Source: an uncultured Duncaniella sp. (lineage in GTDB: Bacteria > Bacteroidota > Bacteroidia > Bacteroidales > Muribaculaceae). Taken from it: 51,693 nucleotides of DNA. The stretch spans positions 1 to 51,693 of the forward strand of contig CAJTMJ010000022.1 of the NCBI GenBank assembly GCA_910577335.1. Reading direction: 5' to 3'. Positions 15,890 through 25,211 of this stretch are shown here, one piece after another (position 1 is the first letter of the stretch; every line of letters begins with the position of its first letter). The notes below the pieces were generated by a model that worked only from the letters and a program-made list of their open reading frames with translations, ran no database searches and had not been told where the DNA came from. The position numbers were made by a program, and so were the translations under genes.

Positions 15890-17140
15890 CTATTCGTAAG
15901 TTATAACCCTCGATGGCGGAATAGTTGTAATTATTGCAGAGGGTAAAATTAGAATTAGGAATGACAACGCTATGACAGAAGCGTTTAGTATTAGAATTGT
16001 GGAGAGGTTCAGAAGCACCGGCACATGGTTCAGGTAATATGCGTCAGGATTCAAGGGTAGGATATGGGTTGTGCCTTGGATTATTATGAGTGCGATACCG
16101 ATAATATTGCCGATGAGTAGCCCGGCTATGAGTATACGCAAGGTGAGCAGAACGAACGAAGTACGTATCTGCCGGTCGGTGGCGCCAAGGGCTTTGAGGA
16201 TACCTATCATGGTGACACGTCGCAGTATGAGCATGAAAAGCGATGATATCAGAGTGAGAGCGCCAAGCAAAGCCATGAGTGTCAGTATGACCACCACATT
16301 GGTGTCAAGCAGGGCGAGCCAGTTGAAGTATATGGCAGCGGTGTCATGGATATTGCTTACGGAGTACAGGCGGCTGGTCTCGCCACGGTAAAGTGACTCG
16401 GTGAGGTTTTCTATCAGAAAATTCTGTGTGCGGTCAATCTCTTTGTCTGATTTAAGCCCGGCGATCTCCAACACGGTGCCTTGCGACTCAGGGATGGAGC
16501 CGAGTTGCTGAAGCATTTTGATGGTGGAGAATATGTAATGCTTGTCGTACTCGCTGAAATGCGTGTCGTATATGGCGGCTATTTTCAGACGGCGGGTGCG
16601 GTACGATGAGTTTTCACCGAGAAAGTAAGCGTCAACCTTGTCATTGAGTTTCAGGTCAAGAGCTGAAGCTATGGCATTGGATATGATAATGTGGTAGCGG
16701 GTGGAATCGGCGGAATAGTCGGGGATAGACCCTTCCACAAGGTTCTCCTTGATGAATTTCCAGTCATGGTCACGTGCCATACCCTTAATCACCGCTCCGG
16801 TGAAGTTTTCCGGCGTTTTTATTATTGACGGCTGACGTATAGTGAGTGTTGCCTTGGCATAATCGGGAAGTTGCGACAGCACATTGCTGATGCTGTCCAT
16901 GTCTACGATAGGGACCTCGTTGTCGCTGGATGACACAAGGCGTGTTACAGTGATCTGCGAGTCAAATCCGGTGAATTTCTGTCTCACCTCATGTCGGAAT
17001 CCCATCAGCACTGCTATGGAAACCAGCATTATCACTACCGACATGGCTATACCTGTGACGGCAATGACAATACCTGTCCGGGATTTACCCCCGGATGATT
17101 TCAACGATAGCCTGCTTGCCAAAAAATATGGGAATGACAT
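15890..17140 (-). CDS. FtsX/LolCE-type ABC transporter permease
   Basis: This 416-aa inner-membrane protein has the MacB/FtsX permease layout. There is one membrane helix near residues 23-47, a large periplasmic domain of roughly 220 residues, then three helices between about 270 and 410. The short motif ILKALGATDRQIR in the loop after the second helix is typical of this family. Bacteroidetes homologues are often called lipoprotein-releasing permeases, but LolC/E specificity is not shown. No ATPase gene is nearby, so the partner must be encoded elsewhere. It lies 42 nt after feoAB on the same strand and may be read through from it. Confidence 0.88.
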   Translation of the reverse strand: MSFPYFLASRLSLKSSGGKSRTGIVIAVTGIAMSVVIMLVSIAVLMGFRHEVRQKFTGFDSQITVTRLVSSSDNEVPIVDMDSISNVLSQLPDYAKATLTIRQPSIIKTPENFTGAVIKGMARDHDWKFIKENLVEGSIPDYSADSTRYHIIISNAIASALDLKLNDKVDAYFLGENSSYRTRRLKIAAIYDTHFSEYDKHYIFSTIKMLQQLGSIPESQGTVLEIAGLKSDKEIDRTQNFLIENLTESLYRGETSRLYSVSNIHDTAAIYFNWLALLDTNVVVILTLMALLGALTLISSLFMLILRRVTMIGILKALGATDRQIRTSFVLLTLRILIAGLLIGNIIGIALIIIQGTTHILPLNPDAYYLNHVPVLLNLSTILILNASVIALSFLILILPSAIITTIPPSRVITYE

Positions 17141-17182
17141 TGCTTACTGATTACTTTGACAGCACAAAAGTAATAATAATTT

Positions 17183-19600
17183 CTATACAATCAACGCTAT
17201 CTGATAGACTATGAATGCGAATACCCAAGCCACGGCGGTGTTGTAGAGCACGGAGAAAAGCCCGTAGCGGGGATTGCCTGTCTCCTTCACAATGGCTGTG
17301 ATAGTGGCTATGCAAGGACAGTAGAGCAGCACGAACACCATGAAACTAAGAGCCGCGGCGGCTGTGAAGTCAGGTTTGCCGGTCACGGGGTTTGGTGCGG
17401 TCAGTCGAGTGGAGAGGGTCTGTTCGGATGCTTCCTCGTCGCCTGTGTAAAGCACTCCGAGGGTCGAAACCACTATCTCCTTTGCGGGGACACCTGCGAG
17501 AGCTGCCACGGAGGCGCGCCAGTGGAATCCGAGTGGTTCCATAATAGGGTTAATGGCTTTACCCATCATTTCAAGGTAGCTGTCGCTGCCGAAGTCGATT
17601 GCCGAGTCATCCACCACGCTTGTGCCGTCGGGGTTTATGGCAGTGGCTTCCTCGTTGTGGGTGGGGAAGTAATTAAGCGCCCAGACTATTATACTTGCGA
17701 ATAGGATTATGCCACCCATCTTTTTAAGGTATTGCTCACCTTTGCCCCACATGTGACGCAGTGTGGCTTTCATGGTCGGGACACGGTAAGGGGGCAGCTC
17801 CATCACGAAGGGTGTTACATCCTCCCCGAAGTAGAACCGGCGCAGCAATCGTGCGGTAAGCGCAGCCACAAGTATACCTAATATATATATACACATAAAT
17901 ACTAATGTGGCGTGGTTGGGGAAGAATGTCCCGATTAGCAATACATATATCGGTAAACGTGCCGAGCAGCTGATGAAGGGATTTATGAGTATGGTTATGA
18001 TTCGGCTTGAGCGGCTTTCTATCGAGCGTGATGCCATGATGGATGGGACTGTGCAACCAAATCCCATAACCAACGGTATGAACGATTTGCCGTGCAGTCC
18101 GAGGCGGTGCATAACTTTATCCATTATGAATGCGGCTCGTGCCATATAGCCCGAGTCCTCCATAAATGAGATGCAGAGATACAGTATGAGTATGTTGGGA
18201 AGGAAGACTATGACACCTCCCACGCCACCTATAATGCCGTCAGCTATTAGGGCCTTAATGGCTCCGTCAGGCAGAAGATCCCTAACAACATCGCCGAGCC
18301 AGCTTACAAGGCTTTCGATCCATCCCATCGGGTAGGAGCCGATTTCGAATGTAGCCCAAAATATGAAGCACATTATGGCGAGGAATATCGGGAATCCGAA
18401 AAGGCGGTTTGTGACTATGGTGTCAAGGATATGTGTCGATGTTATCTCAGAGCTTTTAGCCTTGACCATTGTTTCTGCAAGCGCTCCGGCTATGAATCCG
18501 TATTTTTCGTTTGCGATGGCTGAAGTTATATCTTCGTCAGGGTGCAGTTGCTCAAATAGGGCAAGCTTTTGGTCACGAAGAGATAATATCTGCTCGGCAG
18601 CGGGCAATTCTTTTACGATCCGCTCTACCTCGGCATCTTTTTCAAGAAGTTTTATGGCGAGGTAACGAGGTGAGAAATGCTTACCCACATACGGGTCGGA
18701 TTTGAGCAGGTCTTTCAGCTCCTTCAATGCGCTCTCGATGTCGTTACCGAGATTGATATGGATATGTCTTACCGATTTTTCAGTCCCTTCATACACACGT
18801 ATCACGGTGTCGAACAGCTCATCGATTCCCTGTCCGGTTTTTGCCGTCGTGGGCACTATGGGGACACCTATCATCTTGCCGAGTGTCTTGAAGTCAAGAT
18901 CGTTGCCGTCACGTTGAAGCTCGTCGTACATGTTCAGAGCTATCACCATGCTTCGGTCCATATCTATCAGTTCGGTGGTCAGATACAGGTTACGTTCGAG
19001 ATTTGAGCCGTCAATGACATTGATTATCACATCGGGTATCTCGTCTTTCAGGTATCTTCGCACATATAATTCTTCGGGAGAGTATGAGGCGAGTGAATAT
19101 GTCCCCGGAAGGTCAACAATGTTGAACGTGTACCCATTGTGCTGAAATTTTCCTTTCTTTGCATCGACGGTAACACCGCTGTAATTACCCACATGTTCAC
19201 GTGAACCTGATGCAATGTTGAAGAGGGATGTCTTTCCGCAATTTGGATTACCTATCAGCGCCACATTTATTATGTTGTGGCTGTGTACGGGCTTGATTTC
19301 TTCGTCCGGTTTCTCATAGTCGTCTATCGTGTTTGTGTGGCTCAGTTTGTGCGATTCTTGGATTGAATCGTCATTGACGAGTTCTACTTCCACAAGGTCG
19401 GCTTCAGCTCGGCGTAATGACACCTCATAGTCCATTATCTGGTATTTGATAGGGTCCTTTAACGGGGCAGCCATCAAAACCTTTATCTCACGGCCCTTCA
19501 CAAATCCCATTTCAATCATGCGTTTGCGAAATGCTCCGTGACCTAATATTTTAACCACAATGGCTTCATCGCCTGTGGCAAGTTGAGACAGTCTTTTCAT
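17183..19600 (-). CDS. feoB: Ferrous iron transporter, FeoA-FeoB fusion
   Basis: This 805-aa inner-membrane protein imports Fe2+. Residues 1-75 form a FeoA (SH3-like) domain fused to FeoB, a usual arrangement in Bacteroides. The G-protein domain has G1 GNPNCGKTS (117-125), G3 DLPG (163-166) and G4 NMYD (223-226). The C-terminal half holds the membrane channel with gate motifs, including MGFGCTVPS and the segment around VPAKEIVVSTLGVLY. A charged linker of about 30 residues (77-106) joins FeoA to the GTPase. No feoC is seen. It is important for iron acquisition in anaerobic gut bacteria, where ferrous iron prevails. No consensus promoter or Fur-like site could be confidently placed upstream. 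Confidence 0.97.
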   Translation of the reverse strand: MKRLSQLATGDEAIVVKILGHGAFRKRMIEMGFVKGREIKVLMAAPLKDPIKYQIMDYEVSLRRAEADLVEVELVNDDSIQESHKLSHTNTIDDYEKPDEEIKPVHSHNIINVALIGNPNCGKTSLFNIASGSREHVGNYSGVTVDAKKGKFQHNGYTFNIVDLPGTYSLASYSPEELYVRRYLKDEIPDVIINVIDGSNLERNLYLTTELIDMDRSMVIALNMYDELQRDGNDLDFKTLGKMIGVPIVPTTAKTGQGIDELFDTVIRVYEGTEKSVRHIHINLGNDIESALKELKDLLKSDPYVGKHFSPRYLAIKLLEKDAEVERIVKELPAAEQILSLRDQKLALFEQLHPDEDITSAIANEKYGFIAGALAETMVKAKSSEITSTHILDTIVTNRLFGFPIFLAIMCFIFWATFEIGSYPMGWIESLVSWLGDVVRDLLPDGAIKALIADGIIGGVGGVIVFLPNILILYLCISFMEDSGYMARAAFIMDKVMHRLGLHGKSFIPLVMGFGCTVPSIMASRSIESRSSRIITILINPFISCSARLPIYVLLIGTFFPNHATLVFMCIYILGILVAALTARLLRRFYFGEDVTPFVMELPPYRVPTMKATLRHMWGKGEQYLKKMGGIILFASIIVWALNYFPTHNEEATAINPDGTSVVDDSAIDFGSDSYLEMMGKAINPIMEPLGFHWRASVAALAGVPAKEIVVSTLGVLYTGDEEASEQTLSTRLTAPNPVTGKPDFTAAAALSFMVFVLLYCPCIATITAIVKETGNPRYGLFSVLYNTAVAWVFAFIVYQIALIV

Positions 19601-19816
19601 GACAAATAATTTTGTAAGCGGTTCGGGCCTTTGCCGGGAGAGTGAAAGGTGAGCGAGCTAAAAATAAGTATGCAAATTTCGTCATTATTGTTGACAAATC
19701 AAATACCTAAAAGTAGTGATATTTGCTAAGGACATCAGGTTTGTATATCGTGTGCATATTTTATGCAATATTTTCACCATTTTTAAGTTATAGATAATGT
19801 ATATGATATAGATTAC

Positions 19817-21019
19817 ATGAGATTATTTGGAAAAATATTTTTGTCATTGGCTTTATGCGGAGTGACAGCGCCGATTTCTTTTGCTCAGGGTAAGGATGAT
19901 TTTAATCCCGTCCAGACCGGAGTGACATCATTGGGTATTGCCCCTGATGCTCGTGGCGCCGCTATGGGTGACCTTGGCGCTGCGACCGACCCTGACGTCA
20001 ACAGTCAGTTCTGGAACCCTTCGAAATACCCGTTCGCCTATAGTCGAGGAGCTATCGGTATAAGTTACACTCCGTGGCTTCGCAAGATAGTGGACGACAT
20101 TTATCTTGCATACCTGTCGGGGTATTGGAAAGTTGGAGCCGAAGACAATCAGGCTATATCGGCTTCTCTACGCTATTTTTCTCTCGGAGAAGTGACCACC
20201 ACACCTCCCGGCGATACCGGCGGGGGACAGTCGCTTAATCCATACGAGATGTCGGTGGATGTCGGATACTCAAGGAAACTGTCTGAGAGTTACTCTATGG
20301 GTATAGTGTTCCGATATATCTACAGTGACCTTGGATTTAGCGAAAGCTATGTCGGCGATCAGTCTACAGGCGCATCCGCTTTTGCCGCTGACATATCTGG
20401 TTACTATACCTCATACCCCATAGTGGGCCGTAGCGAGTGCCAATGGTCTTGGGGATGGAATATCTCTAACATAGGTACCAAGGTCTCATATAATCATGGC
20501 GAGAATCCTGCGTTTCTACCTACGAATTTGCGTATAGGTACCACATTCACTTTCCCTCTTGCAAATTATCATAACCTCTCACTCGGTCTTGACCTTAACA
20601 AGCTCCTTGTGCCTACCATGCCGAGAAGGGTTGACTATGAGGATGGTACCGACGGTGAGATTGCCTACGTTAAGGCATACGAGAAATGGCAGGATATGTC
20701 ACCTATCACAGGTATATTCAAGTCATTCAGCGATGCTCCCGGAGGGTTTAGCGAGGAATTGCGTGAGATAGGGGTTTCTCTTGGTGCGGAGTATAGCTAC
20801 AATCAGCAATTTTTTCTTCGTGGCGGCTATTATTACCAGAACCCCAAGAAGGGAAATCAGCAATACTTTGGCATTGGTGCAGGTTTCGCTTTGAATGTGC
20901 TTAGGCTTGATGCTTCCTATATGGTTGCCACTGCTGAAACTTCTCCTCTTGATCAGACACTCCGTTTCACCCTCACTTTTGATATGGACGGAGTTAAAGA
21001 AATATTTGGCAAAAAATAA
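19817..21019 (+). CDS. porV: PorV-like outer-membrane protein (type IX secretion shuttle/channel partner)
   Basis: This 400-aa protein has a signal peptide cleaved near residue 24 (SFAQ). The mature part starts with a segment containing TSLGIAPDARGAAMGDLGAA and NSQFWNPS, characteristic of PorV/LptO-family FadL-like barrels. Alternating strands end in FTLTFDMD. In Porphyromonas, PorV carries type IX secretion cargo to the PorU sortase, and porU-porV-ispF are neighbours there as I recall. Here ispF follows after 9 nt, which supports orthology, but porU is not upstream; feoB lies there on the other strand. Whether this strain has a working type IX system cannot be judged from this window. Confidence 0.85.
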   Translation: MRLFGKIFLSLALCGVTAPISFAQGKDDFNPVQTGVTSLGIAPDARGAAMGDLGAATDPDVNSQFWNPSKYPFAYSRGAIGISYTPWLRKIVDDIYLAYLSGYWKVGAEDNQAISASLRYFSLGEVTTTPPGDTGGGQSLNPYEMSVDVGYSRKLSESYSMGIVFRYIYSDLGFSESYVGDQSTGASAFAADISGYYTSYPIVGRSECQWSWGWNISNIGTKVSYNHGENPAFLPTNLRIGTTFTFPLANYHNLSLGLDLNKLLVPTMPRRVDYEDGTDGEIAYVKAYEKWQDMSPITGIFKSFSDAPGGFSEELREIGVSLGAEYSYNQQFFLRGGYYYQNPKKGNQQYFGIGAGFALNVLRLDASYMVATAETSPLDQTLRFTLTFDMDGVKEIFGKK

Positions 21020-21028
21020 GAAATAGAT

Positions 21029-21505
21029 ATGATACGTACCGGACTTGGATATGATGTTCATAAACTTGTAGAGAACAGGAAACTTATTCTATGTGGTGTC
21101 GATGTTCCGTATGAAAAGGGATTGCTTGGACACAGCGATGCGGATGTTGCGCTTCATGCGCTTTCCGATGCGATACTTGGCGCAGCTGCATTAAGAGATA
21201 TAGGTTATCATTTCCCTGACACAGACAGTGCATACGCCGGGGCTGACTCTCGGGTGTTGTTGAGGAAAGTGGTCAAGCTTGTCAAGGCTAAAGGCTTTAA
21301 TATAAATAACGTGGATGTGACCATCATAGCCCAGCGTCCGAAATTGCTTGATTTTATACCTCGTATGATCGATAATATAGCTGCCGATCTGATGCTACCT
21401 GTCGATTGTGTTTCTGTGAAAGCCACCACCACTGAGCATCTTGGATTTACCGGACGAGGTGAGGGTATTGCCGCACAGGCTATTGCCACATTGGAATCCG
21501 TTTAG
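21029..21505 (+). CDS. ispF: 2-C-methyl-D-erythritol 2,4-cyclodiphosphate synthase
   Basis: This 158-aa enzyme forms the cyclodiphosphate ring in the non-mevalonate isoprenoid pathway, releasing CMP. The metal ligands D9, H11 and H43 are present, as are the flexible-loop segment GHSDADVALHALSDA and the C-terminal ATTTEHLGFTGRGEG signature. Length matches the family (about 156-160). It forms a short operon with porV (9-nt gap), an order shared with other Bacteroidales as far as I recall. No other isoprenoid gene is in the window. Confidence 0.98.
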   Translation: MIRTGLGYDVHKLVENRKLILCGVDVPYEKGLLGHSDADVALHALSDAILGAAALRDIGYHFPDTDSAYAGADSRVLLRKVVKLVKAKGFNINNVDVTIIAQRPKLLDFIPRMIDNIAADLMLPVDCVSVKATTTEHLGFTGRGEGIAAQAIATLESV

Positions 21506-21605
21506 CTCATATTTGTGTTTCGTTTAGTCATATTGGCGGACTTCCTATAAGGTCGAATTGGCATAATTAATCCTTTTCCATGATGCGTGTTTGGTAATTA
21601 TTATG

Positions 21606-21613
21606 TAACTTTG
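21606..21613 (+). promoter_or_regulatory. -7 box for the Fe-S gene pair
   Basis: TAACTTTG matches the consensus exactly. It overlaps the 5' end of the longest reading frame (GTG at 21587), and transcription would begin close to 21620. The TTTG at 21590-21593 is only 12 nt away, too close for a normal -33. Confidence 0.5.
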
Positions 21614-21628
21614 CACGATATGGATAGT

Positions 21629-22087
21629 ATGAATCGCAGGGAATGGTTAGCTCGTGTCGGGAGTTTAGCTCTCGGCTCGCTGGTCATGTCCTCATGCGAA
21701 TCAGGCTCCAGACATGTTTCCCAATTTACCGGGGCGAATGACAAAAATCACGAACCGATTTCGATTGGTATCATAAATTGCAGGCAATGCGATGCTTGTA
21801 TGCCATGCGAGTACGGTGTGGATATTCCCGGCAATTTTGCTCTGCTGAATGCATCTGTGAAGGATAAAAAACTTCCTGATTCCTCTGAGTCCCCCGATTT
21901 CTATGACTTGGGTTCGGAGTTTTTGGCAATGTATGAGGCGGAAATTCCCGATAAGGCACAGGCTCAGCATTGTATATGTTGCGACAAATGCCTTTCGGTA
22001 TGTAGACATGGAGTGAACATATCCAAAGAACTTGAAAAAATAACTGCGCTAACAGATCTGCTGCGCGATTATCGCTCGATGGGATGA
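21629..22087 (+). CDS. Small exported 4Fe-4S protein with twin-arginine/lipobox N-terminus
   Basis: I place the start at ATG 21629 (152 aa), with ATG 21620 as the alternative. The longer frame from GTG 21587 runs across a -7 promoter box and is unlikely. The N-terminus reads MNRREWL followed by a hydrophobic stretch and SSC (Cys23), which looks like a twin-arginine signal ending in a lipobox. Two cysteine clusters follow, CRQCDACMPC-EYGVDIPG and CICCDKCLSVC-RHGVNI. These resemble the C-terminal ferredoxin domain found on some Bacteroidetes aldo/keto reductases, here standing alone. The stop overlaps the next start (ATGA), so it is translationally coupled to the NapH-NapG-like protein, its likely electron partner. 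Confidence 0.7.
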   Translation: MNRREWLARVGSLALGSLVMSSCESGSRHVSQFTGANDKNHEPISIGIINCRQCDACMPCEYGVDIPGNFALLNASVKDKKLPDSSESPDFYDLGSEFLAMYEAEIPDKAQAQHCICCDKCLSVCRHGVNISKELEKITALTDLLRDYRSMG

Positions 22088-23592
22088 ATTCAGCTAAATT
22101 TCTTCGGATCACTCGTGTAGTCGTTGCGTTCATTAGCATAGTGCTGATGACAGGTTTGTTTGTGGACTATGGAATGACCTTCCCACGCATAGCTTCATGG
22201 CTTGCAAGGGTTCAGTTTCTTCCGGCTACAATGGCATTTTCGCTTGCCACATTTATTGGTTGGCTTATAGTCACGCTCTGTTTTGGCAGGATATATTGTT
22301 CGGTCGCATGTCCCCTCGGCATATTTCAGGATATATGTGCCCGTCTGCCACGGTTGAAAAAAGTTTTTGATTCCCCCCGGGCTTACCACTACAAACCGGC
22401 AAGACGCCGTTTGCGCAACATCGTCCTTTTTGTGGTTGTGGTTTCAATCTTGCTTGGTATTTCGGTGATAACATCTTTGCTTGACCCGTATAGCATATAT
22501 GGACGTTTCTGCGTGGATATTCTTCGTCCCGTCTGGGGTGCTGTTATAAATGTCTACTCTTCTATCGTCGGGACACCTCCGGTAAAGATAGCGTTTGCTT
22601 CCGCTTTGGGGATGACAATCACATTGGCGACCATGGTAGTTATTAGTGTTGTCGCTTTTCGGAATGGGCGCACATTATGTAACACCGTATGTCCGGTAGG
22701 CACCACTTTGAGTTTTGTAGCTCGTTATGCCGTGTTCCGTTTTGACATAAACACCGATAAGTGTATCCAGTGTCGCAAATGCGAGCATGTATGCAAATCC
22801 TCATGTATAGATTTGAATGACCATGTGGTGGATATGTCACGTTGTGTGGTCTGTTTTGACTGTCTCCCTGTATGTCCTAATGATGCCATACATTACACAT
22901 ACACCCGCCATCAGTTGTCAATACCTCTTATGCAAAAAGTCCGAGACCCATTGGCTGGGACTACAGCAAGTATGGATGACGGTCGCCGTACATTCTTGAT
23001 AGCCGGTGCGTTTGCGGCTGCTTCTCCGATAGCTGCAAAACTTAATAAGGTGACCGGACGTATTGAGGCGTTGGAACTGGAGCAATCCCCCTCATCGCCA
23101 TCTCTTCCGGTGACACCTCCGGGTACGACTACTCAGAAAGAATTTCTTGACCGATGCACCGCTTGCGGGTTATGTATAGCTCATTGCCCTCAAAAGGTAC
23201 TGATACCCTCATTTGACCAATATGGTCTGTTGCGGGCACTCCATCCTGTTATGGACTATGACCGCTCGTGGTGTTTGTATAACTGTACCCGTTGTGCTAA
23301 TTTGTGCCCCACAGGTGCTCTTCGTCCACTTACTTTGGAAGAGAAACATCGTACTCGCATAGGTGTGGCACATGTTAATCTGGACTTCTGCATCTCATAT
23401 AAGGATGATGTGAAATGCGGGGCTTGCGCTCGTCGTTGTCCGGTAGAGGCTATAAAGATGGTGCCGTCTGAGACCGAAGGGCATGGACCATCTCCGGTAG
23501 TTTCTAATAATATCTGCATTGGTTGTGGAGCTTGCCAGTATGTTTGTCCCGGCACTCCCTCAAAAGCTATTGTGGTAAACGGACTACCATAA
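22084..23592 (+). CDS. Membrane polyferredoxin, NapH-NapG-like fusion
   Basis: This 502-aa protein has two halves. Residues 1-270 look like NapH: membrane helices (about 10-30, 48-68, 112-132, 170-192), two CxxxCP motifs (C72-C76, C199-C203) and two 4Fe-4S sites (C227/230/233/237 and C254/257/260/264). Residues 300-318 read GRRTFLIAGAFAAASPIAA, which resembles an internal twin-arginine signal. Residues 350-502 look like NapG, with four further 4Fe-4S sites (around C358, C397, C436 and C478). NapG and NapH are normally separate and pass electrons from menaquinol to a periplasmic acceptor. No nitrate reductase is nearby, so the acceptor is unknown. It overlaps the preceding Fe-S gene by 4 nt. 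Confidence 0.82.
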   Translation: MNSAKFLRITRVVVAFISIVLMTGLFVDYGMTFPRIASWLARVQFLPATMAFSLATFIGWLIVTLCFGRIYCSVACPLGIFQDICARLPRLKKVFDSPRAYHYKPARRRLRNIVLFVVVVSILLGISVITSLLDPYSIYGRFCVDILRPVWGAVINVYSSIVGTPPVKIAFASALGMTITLATMVVISVVAFRNGRTLCNTVCPVGTTLSFVARYAVFRFDINTDKCIQCRKCEHVCKSSCIDLNDHVVDMSRCVVCFDCLPVCPNDAIHYTYTRHQLSIPLMQKVRDPLAGTTASMDDGRRTFLIAGAFAAASPIAAKLNKVTGRIEALELEQSPSSPSLPVTPPGTTTQKEFLDRCTACGLCIAHCPQKVLIPSFDQYGLLRALHPVMDYDRSWCLYNCTRCANLCPTGALRPLTLEEKHRTRIGVAHVNLDFCISYKDDVKCGACARRCPVEAIKMVPSETEGHGPSPVVSNNICIGCGACQYVCPGTPSKAIVVNGLP

Positions 23593-23635
23593 GGCTTATA
23601 TAATAGTTATAAACGTATATGAAATAATATATCTG

Positions 23636-24430
23636 ATGAAACAGTATCTTGACCTTTTAAATAAGATAATGACCGAAGGGGTAGACCGTGGCGACCGCAC
23701 AGGCACAGGTACTCGCAGCATATTCGGTTACCAAATGCGTTTTGACCTTAAGTACGGTTTCCCGCTCCTGACTACTAAGAAACTTCATCTGAAATCGATA
23801 ATATATGAATTGCTTTGGTTCCTTAAAGGTGACACAAACGTGAAATACCTTCAGGACCATGGCGTCAGGATATGGAATGAATGGGCGCGACCAGACGGTG
23901 ACCTCGGACATGTTTACGGTTATCAATGGCGGTCATGGGGTGATTACAATGGCGGACATATAGATCAGATAAAAGAGGTTGTTGAGACCATTAAAAAGAA
24001 TCCTGAATCACGCCGTATAATAGTGAGCGCATGGAATGTTGCTGATTTACCTGACATGGCGCTTCCCCCATGCCATCTGTTGTTCCAGTTCTATGTGGCA
24101 GACGGACGGTTGTCGCTTATGCTTTACCAGCGAAGTGCCGATTGTTTCCTTGGTGTGCCGTTTAACATAGCCTCCTACGCTCTGTTGCTTATGATGATGG
24201 CACAGGTTACAGGATTGGAACCCGGCGAATTTGTGCATACTCTTGGTGACACCCATATCTACCATAATCATTTTGAGCAAGTGAAGGAACAGTTGTCACG
24301 TATACCCACTGCATTGCCTAAGATGAAACTGAATCCTGATGTAAAGGATATATTTGATTTTAAATATGAGGATTTTGAACTGGTCGATTATGTCGCCCAG
24401 CCTCACATAAAAGCACAAGTAGCTGTATGA
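23636..24430 (+). CDS. thyA: Thymidylate synthase
   Basis: This 264-aa enzyme methylates dUMP to dTMP using methylenetetrahydrofolate, producing dihydrofolate. Catalytic Cys146 lies in LPPCHLLFQFYV, and RTGTGTRSIFG and the QRSADCFLGVPFNIASYA signature are intact. Length equals the E. coli enzyme. It overlaps folA by 4 nt (ATGA), so the enzyme that recycles its dihydrofolate product is made in step. Confidence 0.99.
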   Translation: MKQYLDLLNKIMTEGVDRGDRTGTGTRSIFGYQMRFDLKYGFPLLTTKKLHLKSIIYELLWFLKGDTNVKYLQDHGVRIWNEWARPDGDLGHVYGYQWRSWGDYNGGHIDQIKEVVETIKKNPESRRIIVSAWNVADLPDMALPPCHLLFQFYVADGRLSLMLYQRSADCFLGVPFNIASYALLLMMMAQVTGLEPGEFVHTLGDTHIYHNHFEQVKEQLSRIPTALPKMKLNPDVKDIFDFKYEDFELVDYVAQPHIKAQVAV

Positions 24431-24927
24431 TTACGATAATAGTTGCCTGCACACGAGATTTCGCTATTGGGGACAAAGGCGATCTGTTATATCACATAAG
24501 CGATGACCTTAAGAGATTTAAGTCTCTGACCATGGGGCATCCTATAATTATGGGGAGGAAGACTTTCGAGTCTTTCCCTAAAGGCGCTTTGCCCGGACGT
24601 CGCAACATAGTGATTACACGAAATTCTGACTATACAGCTCCATCCATTGAGACTGCTTCATCGGTTGAGGAAGCCATCTCGATGTGTGGCATGGATGACC
24701 ATATATTCATAATTGGGGGAGGGGAGATTTACCGGCAGGCTCTCCTTCTTGCCGATACTATAGAGTTGACTTTTATTGACGCCGAGAAGCCCGAGGCAGA
24801 TACCCGCTTCCCTGATCTTAGCACGGACGAGTGGCAGATACCAGCCCCGGAATTTGACAGAATTGACCCTAAAACATCTGTCAGGTATGCTTTCCTTACC
24901 GTCAAGAGAATTATGTGCGATTGTTAG
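24427..24927 (+). CDS. folA: Dihydrofolate reductase
   Basis: This 166-aa enzyme reduces dihydrofolate with NADPH. The active-site Asp27 is present in SDDLKRF, and IMGRKTFESF and FIIGGGEIYRQAL are the cofactor-binding signatures. The position usually held by Trp22 is Tyr22 (LLYHIS), a mild deviation that could affect substrate or trimethoprim contacts. It is translationally coupled to thyA through the 4-nt overlap. No clear terminator follows; the next gene has its own promoter. Confidence 0.97.
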   Translation: MITIIVACTRDFAIGDKGDLLYHISDDLKRFKSLTMGHPIIMGRKTFESFPKGALPGRRNIVITRNSDYTAPSIETASSVEEAISMCGMDDHIFIIGGGEIYRQALLLADTIELTFIDAEKPEADTRFPDLSTDEWQIPAPEFDRIDPKTSVRYAFLTVKRIMCDC

Positions 24928-25080
24928 TGATAACGGTGAGAAACACAATTTATAAGAAAAATTCTATATATTAAACCTGATAACTTTTTAGTAATCAAAT
25001 TGTTATTTGGAAAACTCGTCAATATAATAACATTTTGAATACTTAAAAAGTTCCAAAAAGTAAACTTTACTCCTTTAAAA

Positions 25081-25112
25081 TTTGGTTAATTGATTGTAAT
25101 GCCTTAATTTTG
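25081..25112 (+). promoter_or_regulatory. Promoter of the agmatine operon
   Basis: TTTG (25081-25084), 20 nt, then TAATTTTG (25105-25112) is a full consensus match. It gives a leader of about 90 nt before the start at 25212. The surrounding gap (24928-25211) is AT-rich and holds nothing else that I can support. Confidence 0.65.
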
Positions 25113-25211
25113 AACCGCAAACATATTGGCATGTTAAAATTTCACACATATTTGTAAACAACTACGTGTCGTTAACAATTCATAACATTCAACACCCTTA
25201 AACTAAATAAA

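Noticed and set aside
17880..17900. TA-rich run resembling a simple repeat
   Set aside because: It lies inside the feoB coding sequence and encodes a normal membrane helix; no repeat beyond chance.
21587..21628. GTG start for the small Fe-S protein
   Set aside because: The segment contains the -7 promoter box, and the signal peptide begins sensibly at ATG 21629.
24928..25211. AT-rich gap after folA searched for a terminator or small RNA
   Set aside because: Only 5-bp stems were found; the sole supportable element is the promoter at 25081-25112.
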